Notes under the pieces: generated by a model | Seen by the model: only the letters and a program-made list of their open reading frames with translations | Databases searched by the model: none | Told to the model about the DNA's origin: nothing | Position numbers and translations under genes: made by a program | Shown here: one piece after another, positions 11,841 to 22,696 of the stretch | Numbering within the stretch: position 1 is the first letter of the stretch | Layout: every line of letters begins with the position of its first letter | Assembly: GCA_033239525.1 (NCBI GenBank) | Contig: BSYO01000010.1 | Span: forward strand, 13,174,042 to 13,238,041 | Length of the DNA stretch: 64,000 nucleotides | Reading direction: 5' to 3' | DNA from: Nepenthes gracilis | Lineage: Eukaryota; Streptophyta; Magnoliopsida; Caryophyllales; Nepenthaceae

Positions 11841-13743
11841 TCCTCGAACACTGCAGGTTGAGCTTCACATGTGGTACATCGGGCTCCCCAGCCCTCCACG
11901 GGGTGCTTTATCCCGCTTCCTCATTACGAGGTCTGCCACGACCATTGGCACAATGTTGCGCCTGCGGTTGCCAAATGTGCAGATCAGGGGTGAGGGTTGC
12001 GTAGATTAGATGTGAAAATCAGTGAGCTTAAATGTGGAAGTTCGAGATGAGAGTAATGTCTGCGGTCTCAAATGATGGTTTCCGGACTCAGAGGTGAGAA
12101 TAGTACCAAATGGTTGTTGGACTCCTTCGACCTGGCGCTGACGGCCTCAGATGGTAATCGAACTCGTTCAACCTGGCGCCCGTGGCTTCAGATGGTGGTT
12201 TGACCTCGGTGGTACGCGTTGCGGCTGATGAAAATGACAACGATGAGCGCCGACGGAGGACAATCACTCCATGGACGACGATGCTGGCCTTGGCGATAGC
12301 CACCATGTGATGGCGCCTTCTGTGATGGCAGCACATGCAAGCCCCTATCAGTAGCTTTCTTCCTCTTTCCACCTCATCTCACAATCCGCCAAAATTTTGC
12401 TAGTTAACCTCAAAATCACCACATGCAAGCACAATACCGGCATCCTCGAAAATGAAGGAAGGATCTACCTGCCTTGATTTGTTGATTTTGCTCTGATGTT
12501 GGTGGCGACAGCGGCGGAGGTCTTGCGCCTCAAGGCTTCACGATTCCACTTTTTCTATTGATATCGTAGCGCAGAACCGAGAGAGAAACATGGAGAGGGC
12601 TTCACCGGCCTTAGATCTGGGCGACGTCTTCTCCGGTGACGATGGTCACCATTGCTTAGTGCGTCACCCTTCCTCCTCTTCCCTCTCTCTTTTTTCTTTT
12701 CTTCTTCTTTGTTGTTTTGCCCGACGTCCTTTTCATCTTTTTCATCATTTTTTTAAGGTGGCTTGGCGGCAGCACTTATATATATATATATTTGGACATT
12801 TTGCCTCTTCTTTTTTTCTTTTTTTTTTTTTTAATAATAATCATTATTAATACAATAATCTGTCAGACATTTTGCCCAATTCCTATCTCTTGGATATTGG
12901 AGTTTGGGAGTTATCGGGGAAGCCCTGAGCCGTCGGCCATTTAAGCTGGCAAAAGACAGAGAGAGCATCACCAGGAAATCATCACCAAGGGAGGAATAAC
13001 TCTTGCCAAAGCGTCGGATGAAGAATGTGCCTGTTTCTATTTTTTGATGATTAACTTTTCAGTCGTTTTTACAGACGGCGCCAATATTGCGTACAATAAA
13101 TTTGGATTGTCCTACGGATTAGGTCTCGAATTGAATCTTCACGTTGGGTCGATCTGATATGGATCCTATTTCCATAATCTTGAACCTAGACCCTACACAA
13201 TATAACTGAAACACGAGGTCAGAGGATAGCGAGAATTACTCCCACCGTAAATCTTTTGACGTTCAAATCAGATATCTTTTCAAGATAATAAAAGATATAC
13301 AAAGAGGATGCATGAATGCATGTATCGGTGGATGGAGTATGCGTCTAGTTTGAAGGACAGCTTAGAAATGCATCCTCTTGAGGAACATCTTATGAGGCGG
13401 CAATTTGTATGCTTGAGAGATGACTAGGCAGTTGGTAGGAAAGATAGATCATGGGAGGATTTAAGGGATAATGCCCTCTAAGTCTCTTTTCACTTTTCGC
13501 TCCTACTCTTTTTTGGCCTCTTCCATTTGGAACTCTCCTTACTCTTATGGGTCTTCTCCCATTTTTCTTGTTTTTCCTCCTTTGTCCTCCCCCTTCCTTT
13601 GTTGGGATGGAAGGGATATTTATAACATTGGCGGGCGGTTTTACCCGCTCGCTGAACTATCCTTAACGGACAACCGTCGGAATCCCTCGTGTGGATAAGG
13701 CGAAACGGTTGGGTAGTTTATTTGGATCAGTATATTGAACCCA
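11782..13743 (+). mobile_element. Right copy of the LTR-like direct repeat (uninterrupted)
   Basis: This is collinear with 1-1018 plus 10134-10560 and carries GAGGA once at 13304-13308, where the left copy holds the LARD. It has an extra 537 bp (12408-12944) bounded by TTAA at 12404 and TTAA at 12941; the left copy has a single TTAA at 650. The extra segment ends in a T-tract with TAA repeats (about 12806-12850). Open frames such as the one at 12590 are low-complexity and not believable as genes. Probably the 3' LTR of an old non-autonomous element. Confidence 0.6.
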
Positions 13744-14079
13744 TCAATAAGAATTAATAGTATTCTGATGTCTTCATAGAGTATATTGGTTATTAGAATC
13801 TGGGGCTTGCTTATTGATTGTCTGTTTGCTTTTCAGTTCTCCGAGGAGGTTTTAGTGAGTCTTATTCTTCATTCTTTCCATTTATACATATTATTTGCCC
13901 AAAAAAATATTTTTTCCTAAAAAATTCAGTGCTCTACTTAAAGAAACACTGGCCAACAGATTATTATTAGACCAATTATTTAATTGGACTCAATAGTATT
14001 TAAAATTTTCATTTATATTAATTACTATTAAATTTAACTTAAATGATAAAAATAATTAAGAGTATTTTATTTATGTTCC
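13744..14079. other. AT-rich intergenic DNA, nothing recognised
   Basis: Flank between the direct repeat and the copia-type LTR. It is AT-rich with short homopolymers; no ORF, repeat unit or structural RNA is apparent. Confidence 0.5.
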
Positions 14080-14350
14080 TGATGGAAGGAAATGAAAATA
14101 TATATCTCTCCATGAGAGAATATATATTTTTTCAATTTAAAAAAACACGATAGTTGATCTTTAGAAGAAAGAGTCTATAAATATAATATGAGATGTTTCA
14201 TCTCTCATTTCAAATATAAAATTTTCTCTCTTTATAGGACTATCGCGTATTATTTATTTATTTTGCTCTAATTTCTTAAAAAAATTATCATTTGATCATA
14301 TGAATTAAAGTACACAATGATCATTATTTTCTTATAATTGGTATCAAAGT
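14080..14350 (+). mobile_element. Short Ty1/copia-type LTR with initiator-Met primer-binding site
   Basis: TGGTATCAAAG at 14339-14349 is a near-perfect initiator-Met tRNA primer-binding site (consensus TGGTATCAGAG). It directly follows a 257 bp stretch starting TGATGGAAGG at 14080 that has a TATA-like gtctataaatat (about 14173) and an LTR-like end at 14336. The length suits a small copia or TRIM LTR. I found no matching second LTR, so this is a 5' end only. The left boundary is approximate. Confidence 0.5.
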
Positions 14351-15192
14351 AGGTTATGGGATTTGATTTTTATTTATCTCTTCACATAATTCAAATTAGA
14401 GAGATTATTATTTGGTGACTTTTTTTCATATTCACTTCAGTTATTTTCTTATGTGTTCTCATTGTATATATATTTGTTAAATTAATTAACATGCATGTAA
14501 TATAATATTAAAGGAAGTAGGCAAACTTTATATGCAAAAACATTTAGACAAGAAATGATAATTTCATTTCAACTGGAATTTAGTTATTCATTATGGGCAA
14601 GAATCCTTGCTAAATATATATGACTGAATAGTTTTTTTTGATGAGTTCAGTATTAAGAAATAATAAATTTAGATACACCTATATTAGTTTGAATCCGTAA
14701 AAAATTAATATAAATTTCACTTCCTCTTCCCTCCCTCTTCCTCTCTTTGTTTTTTTCCTTTTTTTCTCTCTCTTTTTTTAAAAATTTGCTAGAAAATAAA
14801 TTAAAATCAGTCAAAATCCTTTATATAGCAGATTAATATACGTGCACCAGTCAAGTACAATTTAGGCACATAGATGACATGCGCACAAGAGCTTGACAAG
14901 TGTACATCATGCTCTCATACTTAGAACTAAATATGCATTAGTGCTCATTCATGTACAATTCAGGCATAGATATTTTGTTTTAAACACATTAATGTGCGGC
15001 TCGGACTCATATCAAGCACCATTTATACTTACACTACTATGGCCTAATACTTAAATTTTTAATTGGAACTCACAACTAATCATAATAATTCATTAATTCA
15101 CTTAAATTCAATATCATTTTATAAATCTTAGAGTTTAGTTATTATATTTCTCCCATCTTTATAAAAATTTTATCATAAAAATCTATGTATCT
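14351..15192 (-). mobile_element. AT-rich debris including a probable worn gypsy LTR (minus strand)
   Basis: No gene. A pyrimidine-rich block at about 14720-14780 followed by a GC-richer stretch (about 14840-15030) has the same order, in reverse complement, as the LTR start of the gypsy relic at 57096-57300. A related reversed block lies at about 34850-35170. It sits where the 3' LTR of the minus-strand pol fragment at 15193-15460 should be. The match is by eye over very decayed sequence. Confidence 0.35.
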
Positions 15193-15460
15193 TAATTAAG
15201 AAATAAATGAGGGTACTTCTCCCAGTTTTCATCTTTTTATTCCTATGTTACTTTTTCAAAAGAATAATTTCTCTATAACAGTTTGACTAAAAGAATAACT
15301 TCTGTGTGAAATACTTGATCCCACTATCCTAAAATTTTAACTAGATCTTCCATATTTGTCAAGTATTCATTGATTGATAACGATTGATATTTGATAATGT
15401 GAGAAGGGTCATAAAAATATTTCTGAAGTATTAAGATATGAAAAATATTATAAACATCTT
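15193..15460 (-). pseudogene. Ty3/gypsy pol C-terminal fragment
   Basis: Read on the minus strand, one frame gives the recognisable end of a gypsy polyprotein downstream of the integrase core: an NIFHILILQKYF-like block (family: HNVFHVSMLRKY), then a VKLL.RNYSFEKVT block and a KYPHLF tail. Three stop codons lie inside the frame, so it is dead. The same family region is present at 61213-61436 on the plus strand. It is preceded within 200 bp by gag-like sequence (15648-15775), so the body of the element is missing. Confidence 0.7.
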
Positions 15461-15647
15461 CTGAATTTGGTAGTAAGACTAATTAGTAGGTCACTTTTTT
15501 GATCTTTTTAAAAATATTAATTTTGATTTTGATTTCATTTCAATCCAAATAAGGAGATTTCCTTTAATGAAGATATCTTCAAAAATATATGATCGAATTT
15601 ATAATTTTGCTTTGATCAAATTTGGATTACCGAATAATTATGGGACT

Positions 15648-15775
15648 CATTCATTGGTAAAATGATCAAAAGTCATCATGCCTTGCCCTAAATTTTCACC
15701 TCCTTGATTGGCCGCATACTTTACATCTTGCCACTGTATCATATGATCCACAATATTTGTCATTCTGGCCATCAT
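15648..15775 (-). pseudogene. Putative Ty3/gypsy gag N-terminal fragment
   Basis: On the minus strand an ATG at 15773-15775 opens about 42 codons without a stop, starting MMARMTNIVDHMIQWQD and followed by a Q/G/N-rich linker and a TFDHF block. This resembles the region before the retrotransposon gag core in chromovirus-type gypsy elements. The family call rests on general composition and on the pol fragment in the same orientation next to it. It may be coincidental. Confidence 0.4.
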
Positions 15776-16502
15776 AGACAAATAGTCCTCTTCATGACTA
15801 GAGTCAACACCTCTATCTCCTAATATCTTAGTACTTATAATACAACAAACTCTACTATTTAGTTTCTTAAATTATTTAATATACTTTTTTTTGACATTTT
15901 TTATTATTATTTGCTATTACAACCTCAATAAGAATAGATAATGATAATGATGTCAAATGAAAAATTTATCTATAATAGTTACGATCTAAAAATTAAAATC
16001 GAGTTGGATATTATATATTAATATCATAAGCGATATAATTAAATATAAATCATAACTGTCATAGTACTAGACAAATTGTTCTCATTGGCCTTAGAATAAT
16101 ATTATACCTATTTAATACATAAATTTTTTTAAAAAAATTTAACTAAAATATCAAATATACAGTAGCAAAAAACCATACAAAACTTTATTTGGGACATCAG
16201 TCCCAAAACCTAAATTACAAAACTTAAAAATGTACATCTAGTATAGTACATAAAATTTAAACAACCCACAATATTACAAATATAAAATTAATAAAAAATC
16301 TTCAACAATCTTTTACCTAAATCTTGTAAGAATCCACTCTTAATTTGGAAGGATTTTAAAAATATTTATGAATGTGAAAGGAATACTAAACAAATTATAT
16401 AAATTTATAACATATAATTTTACAAAAATAAGGCAGGTAGAAGCATAGAAGGTTCATAAATTATATGCAAAAGTTTTAAATGTCCAATTTTTCAATAAAT
16501 AT
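15776..16502. other. AT-rich flank of the Tat element; small perfect hairpin
   Basis: No gene. A perfect 8 bp inverted repeat with a 4-base loop lies at 16188-16207 (arms TTTGGGAC and GTCCCAAA, loop ATCA). The stretch may be the worn 5' LTR of the minus-strand gypsy fragment, as its position suggests, but I see no sequence proof. The Tat insertion target AATAT is at 16498-16502. Confidence 0.4.
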
Positions 16503-17357
16503 TGTTGGGTCCAGCACTGGAGGCCCAAGAAAAATCGAAGCCCAGCCCAAATACACAGGGTGCCCATATGACGGCCCTCCAGCAGTAGCTTGCAAGCGCC
16601 CCGTGCAGCTCATTAATACGGCTACCAGAAAACAACAGCGAGTAGGAGGAACTGGCCAATGAAGAAGCAGTCAACGCTGCAAAGCTACGCTTCAGGTGGC
16701 CACTACAGGCGGCCCACCAATCCCAGCTTAAGGGGGACCATGCGTGGCTGGCAATGCCTGATAATCAATCTGCCACCACAAAACAACAGTTGAAGCACCG
16801 GCAATCTCCAACAACGATCAGCGGCCAATGAACCCTGGCAATAGGAGTTCTCGCGCCCAAAATCTACTGTCAAGGGGTCTATAAAGTCTCTCTTCTTCAA
16901 CGAAGAGAGGGATCGGATCCAAGACAATCGGTTCTGTGCCATAAGGTCTAAGCTTACCAGTTAGCCTTTGGGTCCAAACTCCTGAGCCTACTCAGGCAAC
17001 GAGAAATCAGCCACCCACTGCGGTGCACTCAGGGAGCCAGGCCACCCACCGCCTGTTCACTACTCTCTCTCTCTTGAGTAAACAAACACGCACCGTCCCC
17101 TCATTTTCAATATACTTCCGCACACCTCTTAGCGTGTGCCTCATTTTCGTTCATTACGGAAATTTGCTGACTTGAGCGTTGGAATGACCTTGGTGGGAGA
17201 AATCCCGCAAGATCTCTAACCTTTTGTTTGTTGATTGTCTTGTATAGACCTTAGGTTAACAGAGACGAAGACCGGATCCTTCCACATACGCTTCAAAACA
17301 GCTAGGAACCCAAAGACTCCCTAATCCGTACAACAACCGAGGACCTGGGACGCAACA
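16503..17357 (+). repeat. 5' LTR of the Tat element (855 bp)
   Basis: Starts TGTTGGGTCC and ends GACGCAACA. The partner LTR totals 854 bp once the nested solo LTR and one copy of its TSD are removed. A TATA-like gtctataaag is at about 16878, and the CT run at about 17062-17076 is also in the partner. Many differences between copies are C/T and G/A transitions, as expected from methylated-cytosine decay. Confidence 0.92.
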
Positions 17358-17376
17358 TTAGCATCTTCTGTGGGAA
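17358..17376 (+). promoter_or_regulatory. Degenerate primer-binding site
   Basis: ttagcatcttctgtgggaa directly follows the 5' LTR. Tat-lineage elements usually carry ttggcgccgtctgtgggaa here; the changes are mostly G-to-A and C-to-T, i.e. deamination-type decay of the tRNA-complementary stretch. Confidence 0.65.
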
Positions 17377-17929
17377 ACGGGACGAAAAGCCTAGCGTCTT
17401 TTTCTCACCTTCATTCAAAAATATCAAGAATGGTGAACACCAGAGCATGAGCCAGTGTCCCAGCGATAAACGGCGTCGTTCGCAATGACGAACCTTCTGT
17501 GGGGAGCCACGCGGATGCCCACCCAGAGCTCGACGTCCACTACCTGACCTCGGATATGGGCGACATGAGACTGGTATTCCAGGCCCTCTGCAACCGGACG
17601 GGTACCCCTTGGGTGGGGGCTGCCCCACCGGCATCTCAGGTGTCCTCCTCTAGGCGAAGGAGGCGTTGCGCGGCCGACCAGACGAGGTCGGGATCCAGGC
17701 GGCCTCTAGCAGTAGGGACAAATCTGCGGCTGTAAGCCACCTCAGCCGAAACTGTAGAGTCCCACATCGGATTGGGAGGTGAACGAAGCGTGCCTTATAA
17801 TAAGGCCGTGGATACCTTCTCCTTGATGACGCGTTTTGGGGGCGGTGGATTCCATCTGCCGGGAACAAAACCGCATGGGCTGCGTGTTGGCCTGGAGACG
17901 CCGTAAGTTCCTCCAGCCCAGAGCGGACA

Positions 17930-18830
17930 ATATCGTCATGCGGATGCGCATGATGTGCCATGATGTGCCAATGCTTTCCCGTTACCCTCAGGGGGAATGC
18001 GTTGCTTTGGTTCCACGACCTCCCACCAAATTCTATTCGTTCATTCGATGAACTTGCTGATAGCCTCTTAGCCAGTTCGCCTCCAGCCGAAGAGAAGAGA
18101 GGCAACCGTGGCCCCTGGTACGCCTCCGCCAGAGGTCGGTCGAAAGTCTGAAGCGATTTCTCAACCGCTTCATCGCTGAGGCACGCCGGATCCCCCAGCC
18201 CTCCGACGAGCTGAAGATCAACGCCTTCGTTGCTATGTTGGCAGCAGGAGATTTCTTCAGGCACTTGTCGCACCAGCGTCCTTAATCCTTCCGGGAGGCT
18301 GAGGCAATTGCCCTTGCCTACATCACAGCCGAAGAGGCAAACGAGGCAAAGCGCCCTGAATGCATAAACTGCCCTCGGAAGCTTCCCGGCCTACCAACAG
18401 GCAGAAGAGGAGCGGCGACAACAATCGCTTCCTGGAGCGCCGTAAGCATCCACGACCTTCGTCGTGATCTAGGAAGGAGCATGGACAGACGTCTCTAACT
18501 CCCCTGAACAATACCCGCGTGAATATCCTGATGCAGATCCAGGATGAAAAGTTCTTCAAATGGTCGAAAGTGCCAAAGGGCCCGAGCGGCAGCGACCAAA
18601 CGAAGTACTGCCAGTATTATCATTGCCTCGAACATTCTACAGAGAATTGCAGGACGTTGCAGTAGAAAATAGAAGACTTGATTCGTCGCGGACACTTTAA
18701 GTGGTTCGTGAAAGGCCCAGGGCAAGCCCTCACAACCTCAGAGGGTGAGGCCAGCGAGCCCCCTCGGGGTCGCATGGCCGCCAGCGTGATTAACATGATC
18801 TCCACCACAGCCGCCAGGGGTGCCAGGTAG
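17930..18830 (+). pseudogene. Tat element gag, frameshifted
   Basis: The plus strand encodes pieces of a plant gypsy gag in shifting frames. From about 17960: a FPVTLRGNALLWFHDLPPNS block, the core retrotransposon-gag motif (family: F...L.G.A..WF..LPPNSI.SF), then an LKRFLNRFIAEARR-like block after a frameshift. From about 18500 comes NILMQIQDEKFFKW followed by a zinc-knuckle-like C...H....C stretch (18610-18655) typical of the nucleocapsid end. A stop (tag, about 18660) and frameshifts break it. Gag forms the virus-like particle around element RNA; this copy cannot. A 207-codon open frame on the opposite strand here is a shadow. Confidence 0.8.
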
Positions 18831-18984
18831 AAGGAACAAGAGCCGACTTCTAGCAATAAGAGAGCGAAGATATGGGATAGAAGTGATGTCATTAGCTTTA
18901 GTAGCGATGATATGACTCATGTAACCTTCCCCCATACTGACCCCTTTATTGTATCCGCTCTCGTTTCAAACAGTAAAACCAACT

Positions 18985-19420
18985 ACCAGCTGAAACAAGT
19001 CTTCATTGATAATAAAAACTCGCAGAATTTATTATATCTCGGTGCCTTTTTAAGCTCGGATTAAGGCAAGGTCAGATGAGAGCGGCCGATGGCCCCTTGT
19101 ACGGCCTGGACAACGAGCCAGTGCCGGTGCAGGGGATAGTCCGGCTAGAGGTCACAATGGGAACTTACCCGCGGGCCGCAACTTGAGAGCTAGCATTCCT
19201 CATCGTTGACCGTCTGTCTGTTTACAATGCTTATTGGGCAGACCTTTCCTCACAGCCATCGGGGCCATGACATCGATCCCTCATCTGAAAGTGAAGTTTC
19301 CCACCTCGTGCGGTGTGGGAGAAGTACTTGGGGGCTAGGTGATGGGACGAACATGCTACCTGTCCCAGGTCACCCCCGTGGCATCAAACCGCCCAAACAA
19401 AGATCTTGACTTCCGCGACG
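18985..19420 (+). pseudogene. Tat element aspartic protease, inactivated
   Basis: The frame around 18999-19060 reads VFIDNKNSQNLLYLGAF where the family has a (V/I)DNGSSADVLYL-like active-site motif: the residues after the catalytic Asp (19008-19010) are changed and the GSS triad is lost. Shortly after a stop, a block with LYGLDNEPVPVQGI in another frame (about 19090-19140) matches the protease C-terminal half of this lineage. A frameshift lies between. The protease would have matured Gag-Pol; this one is dead. Confidence 0.7.
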
Positions 19421-19569
19421 AAACCCTCCTACAACAGGCCTAGTCGGGAGAAGCTACCGAAGCGATCCCTCTTAATCCTGCCGAGCCACAGAAGTGTGCC
19501 CTTGTGGGCAGCTCTCTCCCACCAATCGAGCGCAATCGGTAAATCACCTTCCTGAAGGCAAACTCCGAC

Positions 19570-20910
19570 GTGTTTGCCTGGGCTCCCGCCGATATGCTCG
19601 GGATACCAGCCAAAGTGATTGTCCACACACTGGGCCTCAATTCCGACCATAAGCCTGTTCGGCAGAAACATAGGAACCATTCCGTCGAGAAACTGATAGC
19701 CATAAAGGAAGAAGTGAAAAGACTCCTGGATGCCGGGTTTATTCGAGATGTCCAATGCCCATAATGTCTATCCAACGTAGTGCTGGTAAAAAAGAGTAAC
19801 GGTAAATGGCGAATGTGCGTGGACTTCACCGACGTAAATAAGGTTTGCCCAAAGGATAGCTTCCCTCTCCCCAGGATTGATCAGCTTGTGGACTCCACGT
19901 CCGGGTACGAGCTCCTGAGCTTCATGGATGCCTACTCCAGTTACAACCAAATTCAGATACACCCTGAGGACGAGGAGCATACCTCCTTCATGACCGACGA
20001 GGAGCATACCTCCTTCATGACCGACCAGGAGACATACTGCTACAAGGTGATGCCCTTCAGCCTCAAGAATGTCGGGGCAACCTATCAACGCTTGGTGAAC
20101 AAGATGTTCGAGACCCAGATCGGGAAGAACATGAAAGTGTACGTCGACGACATACTTATGAAAAGAAAGGTTACCGGTGACCACATTAGCGACCTAGAGG
20201 AGGCCTTTCGGATCCTCCGGGCACACCGGATGAAGCCCAACCTGCCAAATGCGCGTTTCGGGTAACCTCAAGGAAGTTCTTAGGCTTCATTGTATCCCAG
20301 CGCAGCATTTAAGCCAATCCAGAAAAGATCAAGGCCATCCTCGACTTGAACCCTCCGCGGACGGTGAAGGAAGTGCAGAAACTCACCGAGCGACGGGAAG
20401 CCCTCTCACGGTTCCTTGCCAGATCCGTGGAGAAGTACTTGCCCATTTTCAAGGCATTTAGGGGCACAAAATCGTCAGGATTTTGGTGGACCGAGGAATA
20501 TGACGAAACCTTTAAAGAGCTGAAAACCTACTTCGCCAAGCCTCCTCTCTTGAGCTCGCCTTGTGCGGGCGAGGACATGCATCTCTACTTGGCTACGTCA
20601 AGTACGGCCCTAAGCTCCGTGCTGGTCAAAGAGCATGAGAGGGCACAGTGACCAATGTACTACGTCAGCCGGGTACCGACGGATGTAGAGGCCCCTTACC
20701 CGCACGCCGAAAGAATTGCGTTGATGCTCATCTATTCAGCGCGAAAGCTGCAGCCCTACTTTCAATCACACCAGATCGTTGTACTAATGGATCAACCTCT
20801 GAAGTTGATCCTGCAGAAACCGGAGACTTCTGGGTGGTTGGTCAAGTGGGTTGTGGAGCTAAGAGAGTTCGACGTGGAGTTCCGACCACGTCCGGCCATC
20901 AAGGGTTAGG
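19570..20910 (+). pseudogene. Tat element reverse transcriptase and RNase H
   Basis: RT runs from a MFAWAPADMLGI-like pre-RT block (19570) through SNGKWRMCVDFTDVNK, DSFPLPRIDQLVD and LLSFMDAYSSYNQI to the catalytic YVDD (about 20140-20151). A 27 bp in-frame tandem duplication (19972-19998 repeated at 19999-20025) lies just past the first catalytic Asp block. The frame is broken by a stop at about 19762 and a shift near 20262. The connection and RNase H follow (PRTVKEVQKLTER about 20355; FWWTEEYDETFKELK about 20480; YYVSRV about 20658) and end in VEFRPRPAIKG at 20909. The first four RT blocks and YVDD are still readable, so the assignment is firm, but the protein cannot be made whole. Confidence 0.9.
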
Positions 20911-20948
20911 CCCTAGCAGACTTCATTGTTAAGGCGGCGACCCCAGCC

Positions 20949-21300
20949 TTGGATGACCCTGGTAGCCCACGGAGCGTGGGAGACCTCGACGACTCGGCGT
21001 GGACTCTAAGCGTGGACGATTCGTCCACCCAGGTAAGTAGCGGAGCTGGGGTCGTGTTGAAGACTCCGGACGGTGTGGAGATTACGTACTCTGTCGCGCT
21101 AACCTTCCCGGCAACCAACAATGTGGCGGAGTATGATGCCCTTCTCTACTTCGCCCAGCAAAAGAATGTTCCTCAAAATCGTTGGTCATGTACAGCGACT
21201 CCGAGCTCGTGGTCAACCAGATCTAAGGAAACTTCAAAGCTTCAAACCCGCAGCTCGTGAAGTACCTAGCAAAGGCGAAGACCCTGATCTAGGGATTCGA
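20949..21300 (+). pseudogene. Second RNase H-like domain (archaeal type, aRNH)
   Basis: A frame from 20949 has WTLSVDDSSTQVSSGAGVVL and ATNNVAEYDALL. This is the D...GAG......ATNN.AEY.AL signature of the additional RNase H that Tat-lineage elements carry between the normal RNase H and integrase. The Asp after SV and the Glu of AEY are kept. A frameshift near 21145 ends the frame, and the later MYSDSELVVNQI-like block continues in another frame (about 21190-21225). This domain is a main reason for the Tat call. Confidence 0.8.
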
Positions 21301-21304
21301 CTGC

Positions 21305-22696
21305 TTGCTGATCAAGCACGTCCCTAGGTCCAACAACTGGAAAGCAGATCGCCTGGCCAGGGACACCGCCATGGGGTCCTCAGAGCAGTATGCCAGGGAA
21401 CCAAGGGAGACTCTGGCCACGCCCAGCGTCAACTCCTCGGGTCAGGAAGTGCTGCGTGTCAATGAGGGGGACAACTGGATGACTCCGTACAGGAGGTACC
21501 TGACCGATGGAACTCTACCCCACAACGCAGACAAGGCCAAATGGATAAGGAAGACAGCAGGGTGGTACACGCTCCTCGGTAGGAGGCTGTACAGGTGGGG
21601 ATATTATGCTCTCCTCCTGAAATGCCTAACCCCCAAAGAAGCCGAGTATGCTCTAAGCGAAGTACACCTCGGCATATGCGGCTCACACATTGGGGGAAAA
21701 AACCTTACATTTAAAATCATGCGACAAGATCTCTATTGGCCAACCCTGAAGCAAGATGCCATGGAGTTCGTTAGGAAGTGCAAGAGCTTCCAGGTCCACG
21801 GTTCCGTAACACACCTGCCGCATACAGAGCTACACAGCCTCCAATTCTCGTTGCCCTTTACGCAGTGGGGGCTCGACATCCTTGGACTGCTACCCTTGGC
21901 CTCCGGACAAAGTAAGTCCCTAACAGTCGGCATTGATTATTTCACCAAGTGGGCAGAAGCAGTCCCTCTAGCTCGAATCACCGAGCAGAATGCAATGGAA
22001 TTCCTCCGTCAAAGAATCGTCTGCCGTTTTAGGATTCCCGAGGTTGTAGTGACTAACAACGGGACCCAATTCACCAGCAAACGGTTTACAAAATATTGCA
22101 CTGATCTACGCATCAGGCTAGTCCACACGTCTGTGGCGCACCCTCAGACTAACGGATAGGTCAAAGTTACCGACCGCACACTGCTCCAGGGCTTAAGACC
22201 AAGCTGGAGAACTCAGGGGGCTCGTGGGTCGAGGAGCTATCTTCCGTACTCTGGTCATATCAGACAACCCACGGGAGCAGACAAGAGAGATGCCCTTTAG
22301 CCTCTGCTACGGGGCTGAGGCTGTAGTTCCCATTGAAGTAGGATTATCCTGCTTGTGGGTTGAATATTTTGATCCCACCTCCAACTCACAGAGACTCCGG
22401 GAGAGCCTTGACCTACTTTCAGAAGTTTGGGCCGCAGCCCGCCTCCGGACCGCAGCCTACTATAAGCGTGTCACGCGGTACTACAACAAGCGGGTGAAAA
22501 CTCGCACGCTGATTGGTCCTCCGAAACGTGGAAGCAGCGGGAAAAGCCGAGAGCAAGAACAAACTCTCTCCTAGGTGGGAAGGCCCATTCCTCATCTCCA
22601 CGATCATTCAAAACGAAGCGTACAAGCTACGCACCCAGAACGATAAACTGGTCCACCATACCTAGAATGCCACCAACCTAAGGAAATACTACCAGT
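21305..22696 (+). pseudogene. Tat element integrase, catalytic residues mutated
   Basis: From 21305 the frame is open for 284 codons: a VPRSNNWKADRLAR block (end of aRNH), the zinc-binding region (ECHLGICGSH-like, then C...CK), WPTLKQDA, and the core with first catalytic Asp in WGLDILG (about 21870). The second reads TNNGTQF at 22052-22072 where the family has (S/T)DNGTQF, so Asp is Asn. The third Glu, in NGQ(V/A)EV, reads NG-stop-VKV at about 22153-22168, so Glu is Lys and a Gln codon is a stop. The C-terminal region continues with shifts (PFSLCYGAEAVVPIE at 22290) to a RKYYQ-like end at 22696. The pattern is G-to-A and C-to-T decay. Confidence 0.9.

Noticed and set aside
12590..12850. 86-codon open frame in the right direct repeat
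   Set aside because: Phe/Leu/Ser-rich translation of T-rich DNA, in the segment missing from the sister copy, with no family match.
17650..18273. 207-codon minus-strand open frame
   Set aside because: It lies antisense to clear gag sequence of the Tat element; its composition is that of a shadow frame and it shows no domain.
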